Shown here in pieces: positions 32,472 through 43,075 of a stretch of DNA of 64,000 bases. Each line of letters opens with the position of its first letter. Position 1 is the stretch's first letter. The stretch is from Siphonodentalium dalli (taxonomy: Eukaryota > Mollusca > Scaphopoda > Gadilida > Siphonodentaliidae): positions 34,694,194 to 34,758,193 of the forward strand of contig CP136069.1 of the NCBI GenBank assembly GCA_032622095.1, in the 5' to 3' direction. The translations under genes were made by a program, and so were the position numbers. The notes beneath the pieces were generated by a model. It had not been told where the DNA came from and did not search any database. It was given only the letters and a program-made list of their open reading frames with translations.

Positions 32472-32642
32472 CAATAATGCCCTAAATTATCGACTCCTTA
32501 ACCACAGCAGAATTATGGGTAACTTTTCAGAATTTAGTTGGAAATATGGCTTGTCGCCATACATCGGAAAGCTCTCAGTGAGAGTTTTCCGATGAATGGC
32601 AACAAGCCATATTGCCCACTAAATCCTGAAAAGTTACCCATA
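32472..32642. mobile_element. Family A foldback MITE, right end truncated
   Basis: CAATAATGCCC start; palindrome up to AAAAGTTACCCATA, then unrelated sequence. About 40 bp of the right arm is missing. Confidence 0.9.
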
Positions 32643-32911
32643 TTTGTAATCGCACTTCCGACTATTTCTAATATTGGAAATTCTCTGGATTATTACCTGT
32701 CATCTGAAGACTTTGGTCTGTCACAGCATTGCCACCTAAAACCTCGTTAATATTCAATGATATGGAAACAGGTAGGAGGGCTGTCTACAGTGTCTAGACA
32801 AGGAGAGTTATTCATAGGAATATGATACCATGGTTTCACACTTTATCATGGAGGTCATTTTCACAGACTGTGTCAGTGTCCTGTCCCCCTCCTGGTTAAC
32901 CAGGTAACCCT
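32643..32911. other. Single-copy interval
   Basis: Nothing recognised. Confidence 0.3.
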
Positions 32912-33069
32912 TTCATGACTGGAGCTTCCTGAAATCCGATGAATGGCAACAAGCCATATACTGAGAGCTTTCCGATGAATGGCAACAAGCCATATTTCCG
33001 ACTAAATCCTGAAAAATTACTCATAATTCTGCTGTGATTAAGGAGTCGATTATTTAGGGCATTATTGTA
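32912..33069. mobile_element. Family B end joined to family A fragments
   Basis: CCCTTTCATGACTGGAGCTT and CCTGAAA of family B run directly into TCCGATGAATGGC of family A. The A right arm tip then occurs twice (CAACAAGCCATATACTG, CAACAAGCCATATTTCC) before the A terminus GGGCATTATTG at 33069. AGAAAGGGTTAA follows at 33076-33087, possibly a leftover TTAA-type terminus. A deletion/rearrangement junction rather than a clean insertion. Confidence 0.75.
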
Positions 33070-33135
33070 TTTAGTAAAGAAAGGGTTAAACTTGTGGGTT
33101 TTTGACAAATTTCTTCTTGAAAATTGTCAGCTTAG

Positions 33136-33240
33136 CCCTTTTATACTAACTACTCATTGATGAGTAGTTCCCATAGGAAATGTTCACATAATAAGTTCAG
33201 TCATTTTGTTGAACTTATTAATCTGAACATTTCCCTCCAA
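33136..33240 (+). mobile_element. Family F fragment (left part)
   Basis: TTAG then CCCTTTTATACTAACTACTC, GGAAATGTTCACATAATAAG and the second hairpin arm ATTTTGTTGAACTTATTAAT. Similarity fades near 33240. Confidence 0.75.
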
Positions 33241-33278
33241 TAACTTGGATCATTGCATGAACCAATTCATTGCTGTGT

Positions 33279-33521
33279 TGCGCTGGTGCAGCATTAAGTA
33301 TCCTGTGCCAGTGCATTCTATTATATATGCGAGTCTCCCATGGGGAGCCTCACATATACAAGAGAATGCTCTGACTTACAATGTCAAGGTATATATTGTT
33401 AGGCCAATGTATTCTCTTATATATGTGAGGCTCCCTATGGAAGACTCGCATATATATATGAGAGGATGCATTAGCACCGGGTTTTTGCAAATTTCAGGAC
33501 GCTCCAGTCATAGAAGGTTAA
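33279..33521 (-). mobile_element. Family B element, inverted
   Basis: GCGCTGGTGCAGCATTAAG to CCAGTCATAGAAGG, then TTAAC. Both hairpins are recognisable, with loops CTCCCATGGGGAG and CTCCCTATGGAAG. The longest frame in the window (148 codons at 33245-33691) runs across this element and is an artefact. Confidence 0.85.
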
Positions 33522-33524
33522 CAA

Positions 33525-34158
33525 GAAATTATTTTATTGTACCAATTTTAAACTTTCAGCCTACCCCTGATCATTTCATAAATTTCAAATTTTTCAGTTC
33601 TCCAATTAGCCCCTCCCCTATATCTCCCCTCCATCCAACTCTTGTCACCTCTTTATATCATCAGCTTTTGTCATCCCTACATGTGTGTTGAAAAAAAAAC
33701 TATGCTCGGAATAAATACGACCAGGCATGAATGCAGGATCGTGGATGACACTACTCCCTAGCAGCGTTTTTCCATCGATCTACATTTCTCTCCAAGTTAA
33801 ATCTATTGCTGTGTGAATTCCCATTGGACTCTCAAATGACTTCCATTGAAGTGATCCGGTTCTAATCAAGTGTCTTTCCATTTGGATACCATTCTCATTA
33901 GCCTTCGACAATGAAATCTCCAGATACCGCTCCGATGTTGATGACTCGGCTTTGATTTCCGCGAACATAATAATACCTCACAGTGATGTGGATAATAACT
34001 CCTATTCCCAGGTGTAACGTTACCTGCGAAAATGTAGGTGGAACAAAAGACCTCAGACTCAATTAGCGAAAACGTCAGTCTCGTCAACAATCTCAACTTC
34101 AAATAATGCTCCGCTAGGCTACAGCAACTTAATAGCCTCGTTTATAGAACCATTTCAA
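33525..34158. other. Single-copy island, possible non-coding element
   Basis: 33720-34140 is complex and CpG-containing (GATCGTGGATGACACTAC, CCGCTCCGATGTTGATGACT, GGTGTAACGTTACC). Two overlapping minus-strand frames of 62 and 78 codons have no domain or splice support. Confidence 0.4.
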
Positions 34159-34273
34159 CAAGCTTGCAAATAGTGTGTCTGTCATTTGCAGACTGAGGTT
34201 CCCAGAGGGTGAATTTAGTGACGCAATCCCGCATAGTGGACTAGCATCACCAAATTCACCCTCCGGGGACATC
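34159..34273. mobile_element. Family D single-hairpin fragment
   Basis: CAAGCTTGCAAATAGTGTG, then the left hairpin up to GGGGACATCATAAT. The linker and right half are absent. Confidence 0.8.
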
Positions 34274-36427
34274 ATAATACTTTAATGTTATACTATTTTC
34301 TGTAACATTGCACTGTCAACATGTATATGAATGTTATCAATATAAAATCTAATCTAATCTGCAAGTTCCACTGTTTGTCACTTGTTGGAAATTCGGAATG
34401 GTAATTTTTACAGTATATTTACTCTTTTTTTTCATCTTTATATTTCCTGAATCTACTTTTTCCCCCACAAATGTTCAGAAAACGAGGTAAACTATTTGTG
34501 TGGCCCTATTGCAAAGCAGAACACAGCCCTATTTCAGCACACACTATAGCTTAATCCTCCCTTGATTTCTTCTCATCAAAAACACCTGTCATTCATATCA
34601 CAGCAATCAGCCAATTAGGATGACTGAAGCTGGGTAAAGCTGAACACTATTAGTGTTAAGTTGTTCAGAGGGCATCAACACTCCGATGTTTATATTGTCT
34701 GGGAACATTGAGACTCACCCATCTCCTCATGCTGGAGGGTGGAGTGTGTTTTTTATTCGCTGTTTATCAGTCATGGTTTATACTGTAACAATAACTGTTA
34801 TGTTTAATAGCGTGGTAATTGTTTTCTCCAGTATCTTTGTATGTTATTACCTTCACTGTGCGAGTCTGACTTCTTCAGTGCTGATTACCCCTCATAGAGC
34901 CCCCAGGCAGACATAGCCATATGGTGGGGGGGGGCTGCATGGGAGGGCTGCAGCCCCCTCCCAACATTTTGTTGTGAGCTCAAATTGGTGCAAATTGAAA
35001 ATATTTGCAACAATTGGGACAAATTGAATGGTATTTCAGGGGAAAATTGTGGTAAATATATAACATTATTTTGTTCACATTTCTGCCCAAAATTATACAT
35101 ATTTAAGGTTAATTTAAATCTATTTTGTTACATTTATGTGTATATACAAGGTATATTCTACAAAAACTCTGTTATAATAATGAACCTCATGAAAGGGGTT
35201 AACTGCAAGTAAACAGGTCCAGCCTCTTATCTTTAATAGGTGCTCTGCCCCCTGCTCAGATCACATGTTAATGAGTCAATGGAACTATGGTCCATAAATG
35301 TCTAGGATTGTTCATATTATCACAGACCTTGGTGATTACCTCCAAGAATGCACTCAAGGCTCAAGTGTACAGAAACTAGATCTAAAGTGGCCCCTGATGA
35401 TAATTAGATATACAGGCATCAGTTCCCATTGTGAAATGTTATCAGCTATGACCTGGCGCTAAACAGACTTTAATTCTCATGATACTATCAACTAATTTAT
35501 CAGTAGATTGTAACAATTTATGTTTCATTTTGTTTAGCATTAATAGGGGGCGTGTAACAAGGTATTACAATAGGATTGGAGTGTATCAGTAAGATCTGGC
35601 ATTTAGGTATTTGACTAAATCCTCCCACACATGATACCTGAGCCACATTTAGGAGATAAGTTTATAAGATATGTCTATTGTGTGTCTGAACATGTGTACT
35701 GTATGATCTGACTCATATTTAAGTCAGTGGGTCATTCACATTGCTGATTCACATTGATGTCCAAGCATGCCAGCATGCAGGTAAAATTGGCTGGGTTAGC
35801 AGGTTGGTTGGCTTGTTGGATGTTTAAGTATTGTTCAGATGTTTGGACATGTCAGAACACAAACTCCAGGCAGAGTTATCTCCCATCACTCCGCTGAGAT
35901 ACCACTGCCATAATGACATTAATTGGTAAGGAATTCTTACGTGTTTTTAGTTCTTATGTTTTAGGATTAAAATTGTCTATGTCTGGCTCAGTTCATATTG
36001 TTCTTATCAATACCGAAAGAATTACCATTATTGCAAACTTTAAAACAAATTTGGTGGTCAAAACAAGATAATAGCTAGGTGACTAAATAGTAGTAATACA
36101 GTTCCGTGACGATATGTAAAAATAGAATTATCGTCTGCAAGTACACTCATTGTGGCAGTGATATACATGTATATCGCAGCGATAGCGTAGAGGGCGCTGT
36201 ATGGAGTTTGGTCAGAACATTGTCTCTTTTGGTGATGTTAGAGGGATGGCAGATGGTGATTACTTTTGCTATGAAATTAGGCCAATGCACGTAGAAACCA
36301 CCAATATCTGGTAAGCGACTGACAAACATATAGCTATATACGTTATCGGGCGGCCGCTCATCAGGTTGACATTCCTTTCAAAGTGCCTTTGCCATTGCTG
36401 GACGTCTTATAATGGTTTAATGCTGTT
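34274..36427. other. Longest single-copy interval in the left half
   Basis: Mostly AT-rich. Local features are a GC-rich hairpin GGGAGGGCTGCAGCCCCC near 34940 and a CpG-containing patch at 36100-36360 (GCAGCGATAGCGTAGAGGGC). Frames of up to 96 codons have no recognised domains. No gene called. Confidence 0.4.
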
Positions 36428-36735
36428 TAAAGGTACACAATTAAATATGATGGTCCCCATATCATCAGATTCCAACAACAACATTTCTTCAAAAGACGCT
36501 TTATTTATCAGAATTGATTAATTACACAAAACGTAGTGTTTTTTATATATTTTTTTTTTTTTGGGTTGAATTATTTTTGGGTATGCTTAAGCATGCTATA
36601 GCGAATTTAAAAACAAACTGGATAAGTCCTTAGGGGCATGTTATAACTCAAAACTATCACCAAGTATTCATAGTAATAATTTTGATGCCCATGAAAAACG
36701 TAAGATTCCCTGGCACTAAACCTACAAAATAAGCC
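36428..36735 (+). repeat. Dispersed repeat L, copy 2 (partial)
   Basis: TTTAAAGGTACACAATTAAA, CATCAGATTCCAACAACAAC, ATTTCTTCAAAAGACGCTTT and ATTGATTAATTACACAAAAC match copy 3; the 3' part is diverged or replaced. Confidence 0.7.
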
Positions 36736-36829
36736 TGGCACTGAATGAGTTAGGCAAAGAAATTTTGAAAACTATTGGTTAGATATTAAATGTAGATATA
36801 GTTACACTTTTTTGCAAGTATTACTGAGT

Positions 36830-37205
36830 ACTAAAGGCACTCAATCCTATCAGACAGTCCCGATATCATCAAGTTACAATAATAATCACATTTCTTCAAA
36901 TTACGCTTTAGTTAAGTTATCAACATCGATTAATTAAAACAAAATAATGCTAACCACTGTCAACTATCGTATAAAATTTCCCAAAACATGTTATTAATTA
37001 CCGAGACCGTAGCCTTGACAAATTATTTCCAGGTCACAAATAAGTACATATCTCGAGAAATAACGAATTTTTTCAAAAATTGATTTCTGATCACTCTGAG
37101 AGGTGGGTTCCTCGACTCGAATCAGATATTTTTTACCCCTGAAGCTGCCTGAAGCCAAAGAAATAGTAATTTGGGAGCATTAATTTGGATTATGCATCTT
37201 TTACC
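36830..37205 (+). repeat. Dispersed repeat L, copy 3
   Basis: CTAAAGGCACTCAATCCTAT to AATTTGGATTATGCATC. Matches copy 1 throughout, but carries a ~40-bp insertion containing GTGGGTTCCTCGACTCG. Copies 2 and 3 are adjacent, ~400 bp apart. Confidence 0.8.
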
Positions 37206-37701
37206 ATATTTACTGAACAGTTTTGCTGTCTGGAAGCAAACATGTCGAGCGTTGCTCAAATGCTTCCAAAATAAAAAGTAGAGATAAGCGACCAGGCAGA
37301 AATACTTTAACATTTACATAGATCATCTCATATTTACCATCACGTGGGAGCCCCAGAGAAATTAGCCACATGTCATTGTTACAGCAAACACCAGGGAGTT
37401 TTACGGCCCCCTAATGTTTGTAATCCACTCTGTTACTGATCCCAGCAAAGACGAATCACTATCGATTTCGGACCACATAGGCACGTGAAAAGCGGTGGGT
37501 TTCTTCTTCTAAAAGGTCTTCACGTTTTTCTTCCTTTGGTTCTAAATTGGAAGTCATAAAATACTGACAATTCAAATAGAATCAAATTCATCTGGGCCCC
37601 TTTGACGTCTATTGTGTTTCAAATTGAGACATCTCAAGTGTTATATAATAATTCTGGAAATGTCTGATGAATTCTTACAATGGTCTGCCCTGGACAGAAA
37701 C
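37206..37701. other. Single-copy interval, CpG-containing patch
   Basis: 37330-37640 is complex (CATCACGTGGGAGCCCC, ACTATCGATTTCGGACC, ATTGAGACATCTCAAG). No open frame of note. Confidence 0.35.
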
Positions 37702-38161
37702 CCTGCCTGAGTTTAGTGTTCCTGTCATTTGCAGAATGAGGTCCACAGAGGGTGAATTTAGTGATGCTATCCCGCATAGCGGGCTAGCATCACTAAATTC
37801 ACCCTCTGGGGACCTCATTCTGCGTAAGCCTCATCTTCTCACGAAAGTTTCTTTATTATGAAATATCTATAGAAACTTCTTCACATAGATTCTGTTTCTT
37901 TTTTTAGTTTAGGTTCTCTATATCACCAAATTGGCAGACGACACATTGCTTAATTGAGGTTCCCAATGGGTGCACATTACAATATTTACCATTTGGGAAC
38001 TTCAGTCAGTCTATGTCTCCCATAGCAGATGAGGCCTAAGCAGAATGAGGTCCCCAGAGGGTGAATTTGGTGATGCTAGCCAACTATGCGGAATAGCATC
38101 ACTAAATTAACCCTCTGGGGACCTCATTCTGCAAATGACAGACACACTAAACTCAGACTTA
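37702..38161. mobile_element. Family D twin-hairpin element
   Basis: Both hairpins are intact (loops CCCGCATAGCGGG and CCAACTATGCGG). The ends are of the GAGTTTAGTG subtype. Flanking octamers ACAGAAAC and ACAGATGT share only 5 of 8 bases, so the target duplication is weak. Linker homologous to that of 24611. Confidence 0.85.
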
Positions 38162-38315
38162 ACAGATGTCCTGATAGTGTTGCTCTTCAATAGGATCGCA
38201 TGGTCTTTGATATTTTTCTATTGGTGATGTCTTGTGCTGAGAAGTAGAACATTGAGATTTCATCTTGATCTTCGAATCACCACACACATAAAAACCATCT
38301 AATTATTGAACCCTT

Positions 38316-38731
38316 TCATGATGGGAGCTGTGCTGGTGCAGCATTAAAGATCTTATGCCAGTGCATTCTCTTACAGTAATACTCTAAATAATCGACTCCT
38401 TAACCACAGCAGAATTATGGGTAATTTTTCAGGATTTAGTCGGAAATATGGCTTGTTGCCACTGAGAGCTTTCCGATGAATGGCAACAAGCCATATTTCC
38501 GACTAAATCCTGAAAAATTACCCATAATTCTGCTGTGGTTAAGAAGTCGATTATTTAGGGTATTACCGCATATATAAGAGAATGCATTGGCCTACAAGGT
38601 CAAAGTAAATATTGTTAGTCTAATGTATTCTCTTTTATATGCGAGGCTCCCTATGGGAGACTCACATAAATAAGAGAATGCTTTAGAACAGGGTTTTCAT
38701 AAAATTTCATGAATCTCCATTCATGGAAGGG
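38316..38731 (-). mobile_element. Family B element split by a family A insertion, inverted
   Basis: CCCTTTCATGATGGGAGCTG to CATTCATGGAAGGG. The first hairpin is interrupted in its arm after CATTCTCTTA by an A element and resumes at CATATATAAGAGAATGC. TTAA at 38732-38735 is shared with a family F end. Confidence 0.85.
38375..38568. mobile_element. Family A foldback MITE nested in B
   Basis: CAGTAATACTC ... GGGTATTACCG. The left arm tip is deleted (TTGTTGCC runs into ACTGAGAGC). The terminal change AATAC / GTATT is present in both arms. Confidence 0.9.
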
Positions 38732-38735
38732 TTAA

Positions 38736-38796
38736 CCCTTTCTATACTAAATATTCATTGACGAGTAGTTCCCTTAGGAAATGTTCATATAACAAG
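38736..38796 (+). mobile_element. Family F terminal fragment
   Basis: CCCTTTCTATACTAAATATTC, then TTGACGAGTAGTTCCC and GGAAATGTTCATATAACAAG, then loss of similarity. Confidence 0.75.
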
Positions 38797-39073
38797 TTTT
38801 AAAAAAAAGTATTCTTTGTCTTAGTGATACAAGACACACATGTAGTTTTATCGAACAATCATTGAACATCAGGTCATCTAATGATTCCTAAATTCAAATA
38901 CTAATATTAGGTATTTAAACATGCATATTATTTGTCAGTATTTATACCTGTTTGTTATTGTCAATATTATGTTACCTGTCCTGACTAACATCACTGGATA
39001 GTGGTCAGTCAATAAAGTATTCTATTCTATTCTATAACAAATCACCATATTATTATTTGGGATAGAAGTTTAA

Positions 39074-39330
39074 CCCATTCTATACTAAATCGATTCTCCC
39101 ACTCAGTCATAATAGTATACATTGGAATGGTCTATTTTTCATTTGGATGGGTGTTCAGGTAATATTTAAAGCAGACAACAGACAGATATTACAAGAGCAG
39201 AATGATTCATATTCATTGATGACAAATGTCCGGGTAATAAGTTCAACAAACAATGGTCGTTTTGTTGAACCTATTATGTGAACATTTCAAAAGGGAACTA
39301 CTCGTCAATGAGTATTTAGTGTAGAAAGAG
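39074..39330 (-). mobile_element. Family F TTAA-type element, inverted
   Basis: TTAA (39070-39073), CCCATTCTATACTAAATCG, GATTCTCCCACTCAGTCAT, central hairpin GGGTAATAAGTTCAACAAAC / TTTTGTTGAACCTATTATG, terminus CTCGTCAATGAGTATTTAG...AGAAAGAG. The right TTAA is decayed to CTTA. Confidence 0.8.
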
Positions 39331-40298
39331 CTTAGCTCAATTTTACAAAAAGAAATCTGTCAAACACCCACAAGGTTTCTGACTGATTGTAAACATGGCT
39401 ATAATGCTTGTGCGGCTTCATTTACACGATGATGGTTTTGTAAAGCGTTTACAGTTAAAGCCATCAATTAAAGGCCAAATCTAATTCAACACCACTCGTC
39501 GACGAAACTCATTCTTTCCGAAAACTGAAATCCATTTATTTTCTGCCAGTTTGCAATTTTGTTGAAACTAAATGGATTTTCGGAGACTTGGAATTCGTGT
39601 ACAGACTAGAGAGAAGGACTGTAATTGGATTTACTCGTTATTTGTTTTGATCAATTAATTATTAATAATTTATGCGCGAATGTCGCAGGTGATACTCCGG
39701 CTGCTCTGTGCATGAGAGCACAATCACGATGCATCTTGGGAATTAGCCGCAACTGATTGTATGAAGAAGTGTCACCGAGATCGCATAATTAAATTGCTGT
39801 TTCGGATATTGATGCCAGGGCTCAGAGAACTCATTCAATTACACGATTCTTCTGTCATCCGTTTTTCCCAGAAGAGAATTGTCTTTTTTAGTAAATTAAC
39901 ATTTTTGCGATCCGACTCGATTGGTACACATGTCATTTAACCTTCAAAGTTCACACTCTGTCAACTTGCTTCAGCGTCTCCTCCTTATTAGGAAATGTCT
40001 CTTGCTATTTATTGTTGACGCTTCCGCAGAATTTTTTCAGCATCATAAAACAACCAAATTGAACCATCAGAATTGGTTTTGGTTTGTGACTCATTTTCCA
40101 TCCCGTCAGATTTCTGATCCCCCTCAGAATCTCATTTCGAAACAACTTTTTACAATTTTACCCTTTCATTACTGAATGTGATGTGACGTGACTCGATGTG
40201 ACATGACGCGATGTGATGTGATGTCTTGTTGACAGAAAAAGTATAATTTTAACAAGATGACAATGACAAGATGATGTTTTCTCTTTCTTAAACCTTCT
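39331..40298. other. Single-copy island, possible non-coding element
   Basis: 39430-39900 is complex, unrepeated sequence with CpGs (CACTCGTCGACGAAACTC, TTTATGCGCGAATGTCGCAG) and AT-rich homeodomain-like motifs (ATCAATTAATTATTAATAAT). At 40176-40223 there is a degenerate GATGTGA/ACGTGA simple repeat. The 84-codon frame at 39921-40175 has no recognisable domain. Confidence 0.4.
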
Positions 40299-41223
40299 CA
40301 AGCCTGAGTTTAGGTGCCTGTAATTTTCAGAATGAGGTCCTCAGAGGGTGAATTTGGTGATGCTATCCCACACAGTGAGCTAGCATCACCAAATTCACCC
40401 TCTGGGGACCTCATTCTGCTTGGCCTCAACTGCTATGAGAGACCTAGAATGAGACTGAAGTTCCCCAGTTGAAGTTGGTGCTGTTCACCCATTAACCCTT
40501 TACCCAACAGAAGGGCCCTGTGCCAATGCATTCTCTTATATATGCGAGTCGACCATAGGTTGCCTCGCATATATAAGAGAATGCATTGGCTTAACACATT
40601 AAAAATTATAAAATTGTTAAAGAATGTAAGAAAAAATGGTAAAAAGTGTTAAAAAAAGATTTTTTTAGGCCAATGCATTCTCTTATATATGCGAGGCGAC
40701 CTATGGTCGACTCGCATATATAAGAGAATGCATTGGCACAGGGCATAACTGTAACTATCACAATGTGGTCAAGGAGCCGGTTCCAATGATATCCATATTT
40801 GTATGGTTCTATTGAGACAGACCGAAGATATTTTAGGCTGTTGAAGCTTTATTTGGCCGGTTATGGCCGGTTTGTTGGGTAAAGGGTTAATCAACTCGAT
40901 TATGCTTTTTATCTTCTGCAAATCTTCACAGAAGCGAAAAATTAACTAAAAGCAATGTTAATTTGAGACTATAGATACTTCCCAGAAGATGAGGCCTAAG
41001 CAGAACTAGATTAGTTCAGATGGTAGAGTATATGGTAGAGTTACTCTGTTAGTATTTACATGTACGTACGGCAAAATTTTCCATCATTTTTTTTATTTAA
41101 ATAAAATATCATTCATTTAAATCACTTTGATTTAATTTGGCCAACCCTGGAACTTAATGGAGAAAGACTAATACAAATTTTTATGGAGGATTCTCTAAAT
41201 GACAGACACTATCTTCAGGCTTG
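40299..41223. mobile_element. Family D element with a nested family C
   Basis: CAAGCCTGAGTTTAGG at the left, left hairpin intact, linker interrupted by C at a TTAA (CACCCATTAA / TTAATCAACTCG; the copy at 20752 reads TTAACCCATTTAGTCAACTCG). After GGCCTAAGCAGAACT the right hairpin is replaced by other sequence. A right terminus, AAATGACAGACACTATCTTC followed by AGGCTTG, ends it. Confidence 0.75.
40496..40886 (+). mobile_element. Family C piggyBac-like MITE, copy 7 (nested in D)
   Basis: TTAA at 40492-40495 and 40887-40890. One loop stem has an uncompensated change (CGACCATAGGTTG). Confidence 0.95.
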
Positions 41224-41359
41224 TGTGGAGGATTCATCAGGCCGCGTTCCTGTCGGTTAATTTGTCTTTGAACAGGAGACACGAGAGCATTCAGTCATTC
41301 ATCACTGAGATATATCTCCGTCGTGGATTCCCGATCACCGGATATATCAGTATGTCGTA

Positions 41360-41791
41360 CAAGTGGTGTGTCTGTCATTTGTAGAATTAGGTCCCCAGAG
41401 GGTGAATTTAGTGATGCTATACTGCACGGTGGGCTAGCATCACCAAATTCACCCTCAGGTGACCTCATTCTTCTTTATAGGCCTCATCTTCTGGGAATTA
41501 TCTAGAGTCTCAAATTAACATTGTTTTTAGTTACTTTTTCCCTTCTGGGAAGTTTCTATATCACCTAATATATTTGCAGAAGATAAAATGCATAATCGCG
41601 GTTACTAATGGGTGAACATTACCAACTTCAATCCTATCCTACATCTCCCATAGCAGTTGAGGCCTAAGCAAAATGAGGTTCTAAGAGGTTGAATTTGATG
41701 TTGCTAGCCCACCGTGCAGGATATAGCGTCACTAAATTCACCCTCTGGGAACCTCATTCTGCAAATGACAGACACACTATTTGCAGGCTTG
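41360..41791. mobile_element. Family D twin-hairpin element with long flanking direct repeats
   Basis: CAAGTGGTGTGTCTGTC at the left (about 10 bp of the terminus missing) and CACACTATTTGCAGGCTTG at the right. Left and right flanks are 26-bp direct repeats (41334-41359, 41792-41817; ATCAC.GGAT.TATCAGTATG) with two mismatches, touching the element exactly. Loops are CACGGTGGGC and CACCGTGCAGG. It lies ~170 bp upstream of the candidate exon. Confidence 0.85.
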
Positions 41792-41875
41792 ATCACGGGA
41801 TGTATCAGTATGTCGTAGTGCGTCCCAACGGAGATTTGTCATCATGTCTGATCCGTATTGATTTCATTACAGGTA

Positions 41876-42047
41876 GTGAAGTCTAGAGCGGACGATGTGC
41901 AGAGCTCGTCGAACATATAAGGAACTTACACGAATCTCAAACAACTAAACAACGAAGCCATGCATCGCGATGTCATGTTAGGATTATTTGTGCGACTTTT
42001 GTGTTCTGTGATTCTTCTGTTTTCTTCTTGCGTGTATGGATTTAATG
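41876..42047 (+). CDS. Candidate first coding exon of a secreted or membrane protein (ATG at 41960)
   Basis: The ATG at 41960 is in a good context (GAAGCCATGC, G at -3). The 29 codons before the donor begin MHRDVM and continue with a hydrophobic core, LGLFVRLLCSVILLFSSC, then VYGFN: the shape of a cleavable signal peptide with a short charged start. The frame meets a strong donor, ATG|GTGAGT, at 42047/42048 in phase 1; without splicing it stops at TGA two codons later. Phase-1 introns just after a signal peptide are common in animal secreted and receptor genes. Upstream, TTGATTTCATTACAG ends at 41875, so the exon may start at 41876 with a 5' UTR exon further upstream. Alternatively 41818-41959 is promoter plus UTR. 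No downstream exon is visible, so the protein cannot be named. The next ~20 kb is transposons and minisatellite. The start of the feature is the possible acceptor; coding begins at 41960. Confidence 0.45.
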
Positions 42048-42068
42048 GTGAGTGATTTAGCCTCTGTA

Positions 42069-42331
42069 CCCTCTTGTTATCGAATGGATTTTCTCATTCA
42101 ATTATCAATGTACACTTTGGAATAATCTATTATTCATATGGAGGGATGTTCAGGAAATTTAAGCAGAGGACGGACAGCTGAACAAGCGATACAAGTGAAG
42201 AAGGATTTCTATTAGTTGGTGGAAAATGTTTAGATAATAACTTCAACAAACTATGGTTGTTTATTGTACTTATTATCTGAATATTTCCCAAGGGATAACT
42301 ACTCGTCAATGAGTATTTAATAAAGAAAGGG
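42069..42331 (-). mobile_element. Family F element, inverted
   Basis: CCCTCTTGTTATCGAATGG, the distal block TCTCATTCAATTATCAATGT, hairpin AGATAATAACTTCAACAAAC / TTATTGTACTTATTATCTGA, terminus CTCGTCAATGAGTATTTAAT...GAAAGGG. Targets decayed (TGTA, TGAA). It starts 21 bp after the candidate splice donor. Confidence 0.8.
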
Positions 42332-42345
42332 TGAATACCTCTATA

Positions 42346-42861
42346 CCCTTTTATTACTTAATGGATTCTTCCATTCGATTAGTAAAGTATACAATGGAAT
42401 GGTTTATTTTTCATTTGTAGGGATGTTAGGATACTATAAGCAGATGACAGGTAGACAAATCCCCTATAAAGGTTTCAATTGTACAGTAATGCCCTAATTA
42501 ATCGACTCCATAACCAAAGCAGAATTATGGGTAACTTTTCAGGATTTTGTCTGAAATATGGCTTGTTGCCATTCATCGGAAAGCTCTCGGGGAGAGCTTT
42601 CCGTTGAATGGCAACAAGCCATATTTCCGACTAAATCCTGTAAAGTTACCCATAATTCTGCTGTGCTTATGGAGTTGATTAATTAGGGCATTACTGTAGC
42701 TGGGCTATTCTGCTAATATGTTAAACAGTTTAAGCAGAAATACTATATAGTATCTCTGGTCTAAGGCTGTCTGTTGAACTTATTAGCTGAACATCTCTAC
42801 ATATGAATAAATGGGAATCAGTTAATTACTCATTAGTGAGTAGGCCTCGGTTATCGAAGGG
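42346..42861 (-). mobile_element. Family F element split by a family A insertion, inverted
   Basis: CCCTTTTATTACTTAATGG start, F interior to TTCAATTGTA, then the A element, then decayed F with TGTTGAACTTATTAGCTGA, ACTCATTAGTGAGTAGG and a terminus ATCGAAGGG. In tandem with the preceding F copy. Confidence 0.75.
42484..42696. mobile_element. Family A foldback MITE nested in F
   Basis: TA-flanked. Both arms share changes not seen together in other copies: CCCTAATTAATCGACTCCAT paired with ATGGAGTTGATTAATTAGGG (one mismatch). Confidence 0.95.
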
Positions 42862-43075
42862 TTACAGTTGTATTATCTCCCTTGAGCCATTTAGCTGGGC
42901 TGTTTATCGTAGAGTGTCAAGCTTCTAGGGTTGTCATAGTTTTCAGATTTATAAAATAAAATTTATTATTATTAATAGACTATTGGTACCTTGCTATTCA
43001 AAATCATTGATCTCCCTTTCTTCACAAGATTAGAAATTCTATTAAATATCTATGATATATTGTTATCGGGACATG

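Noticed and set aside
33245-33691. Longest frame in the window, 148 codons
   Set aside because: It runs through an inverted family B element and low-complexity CCT-rich sequence, with no domain, start context or splice support.
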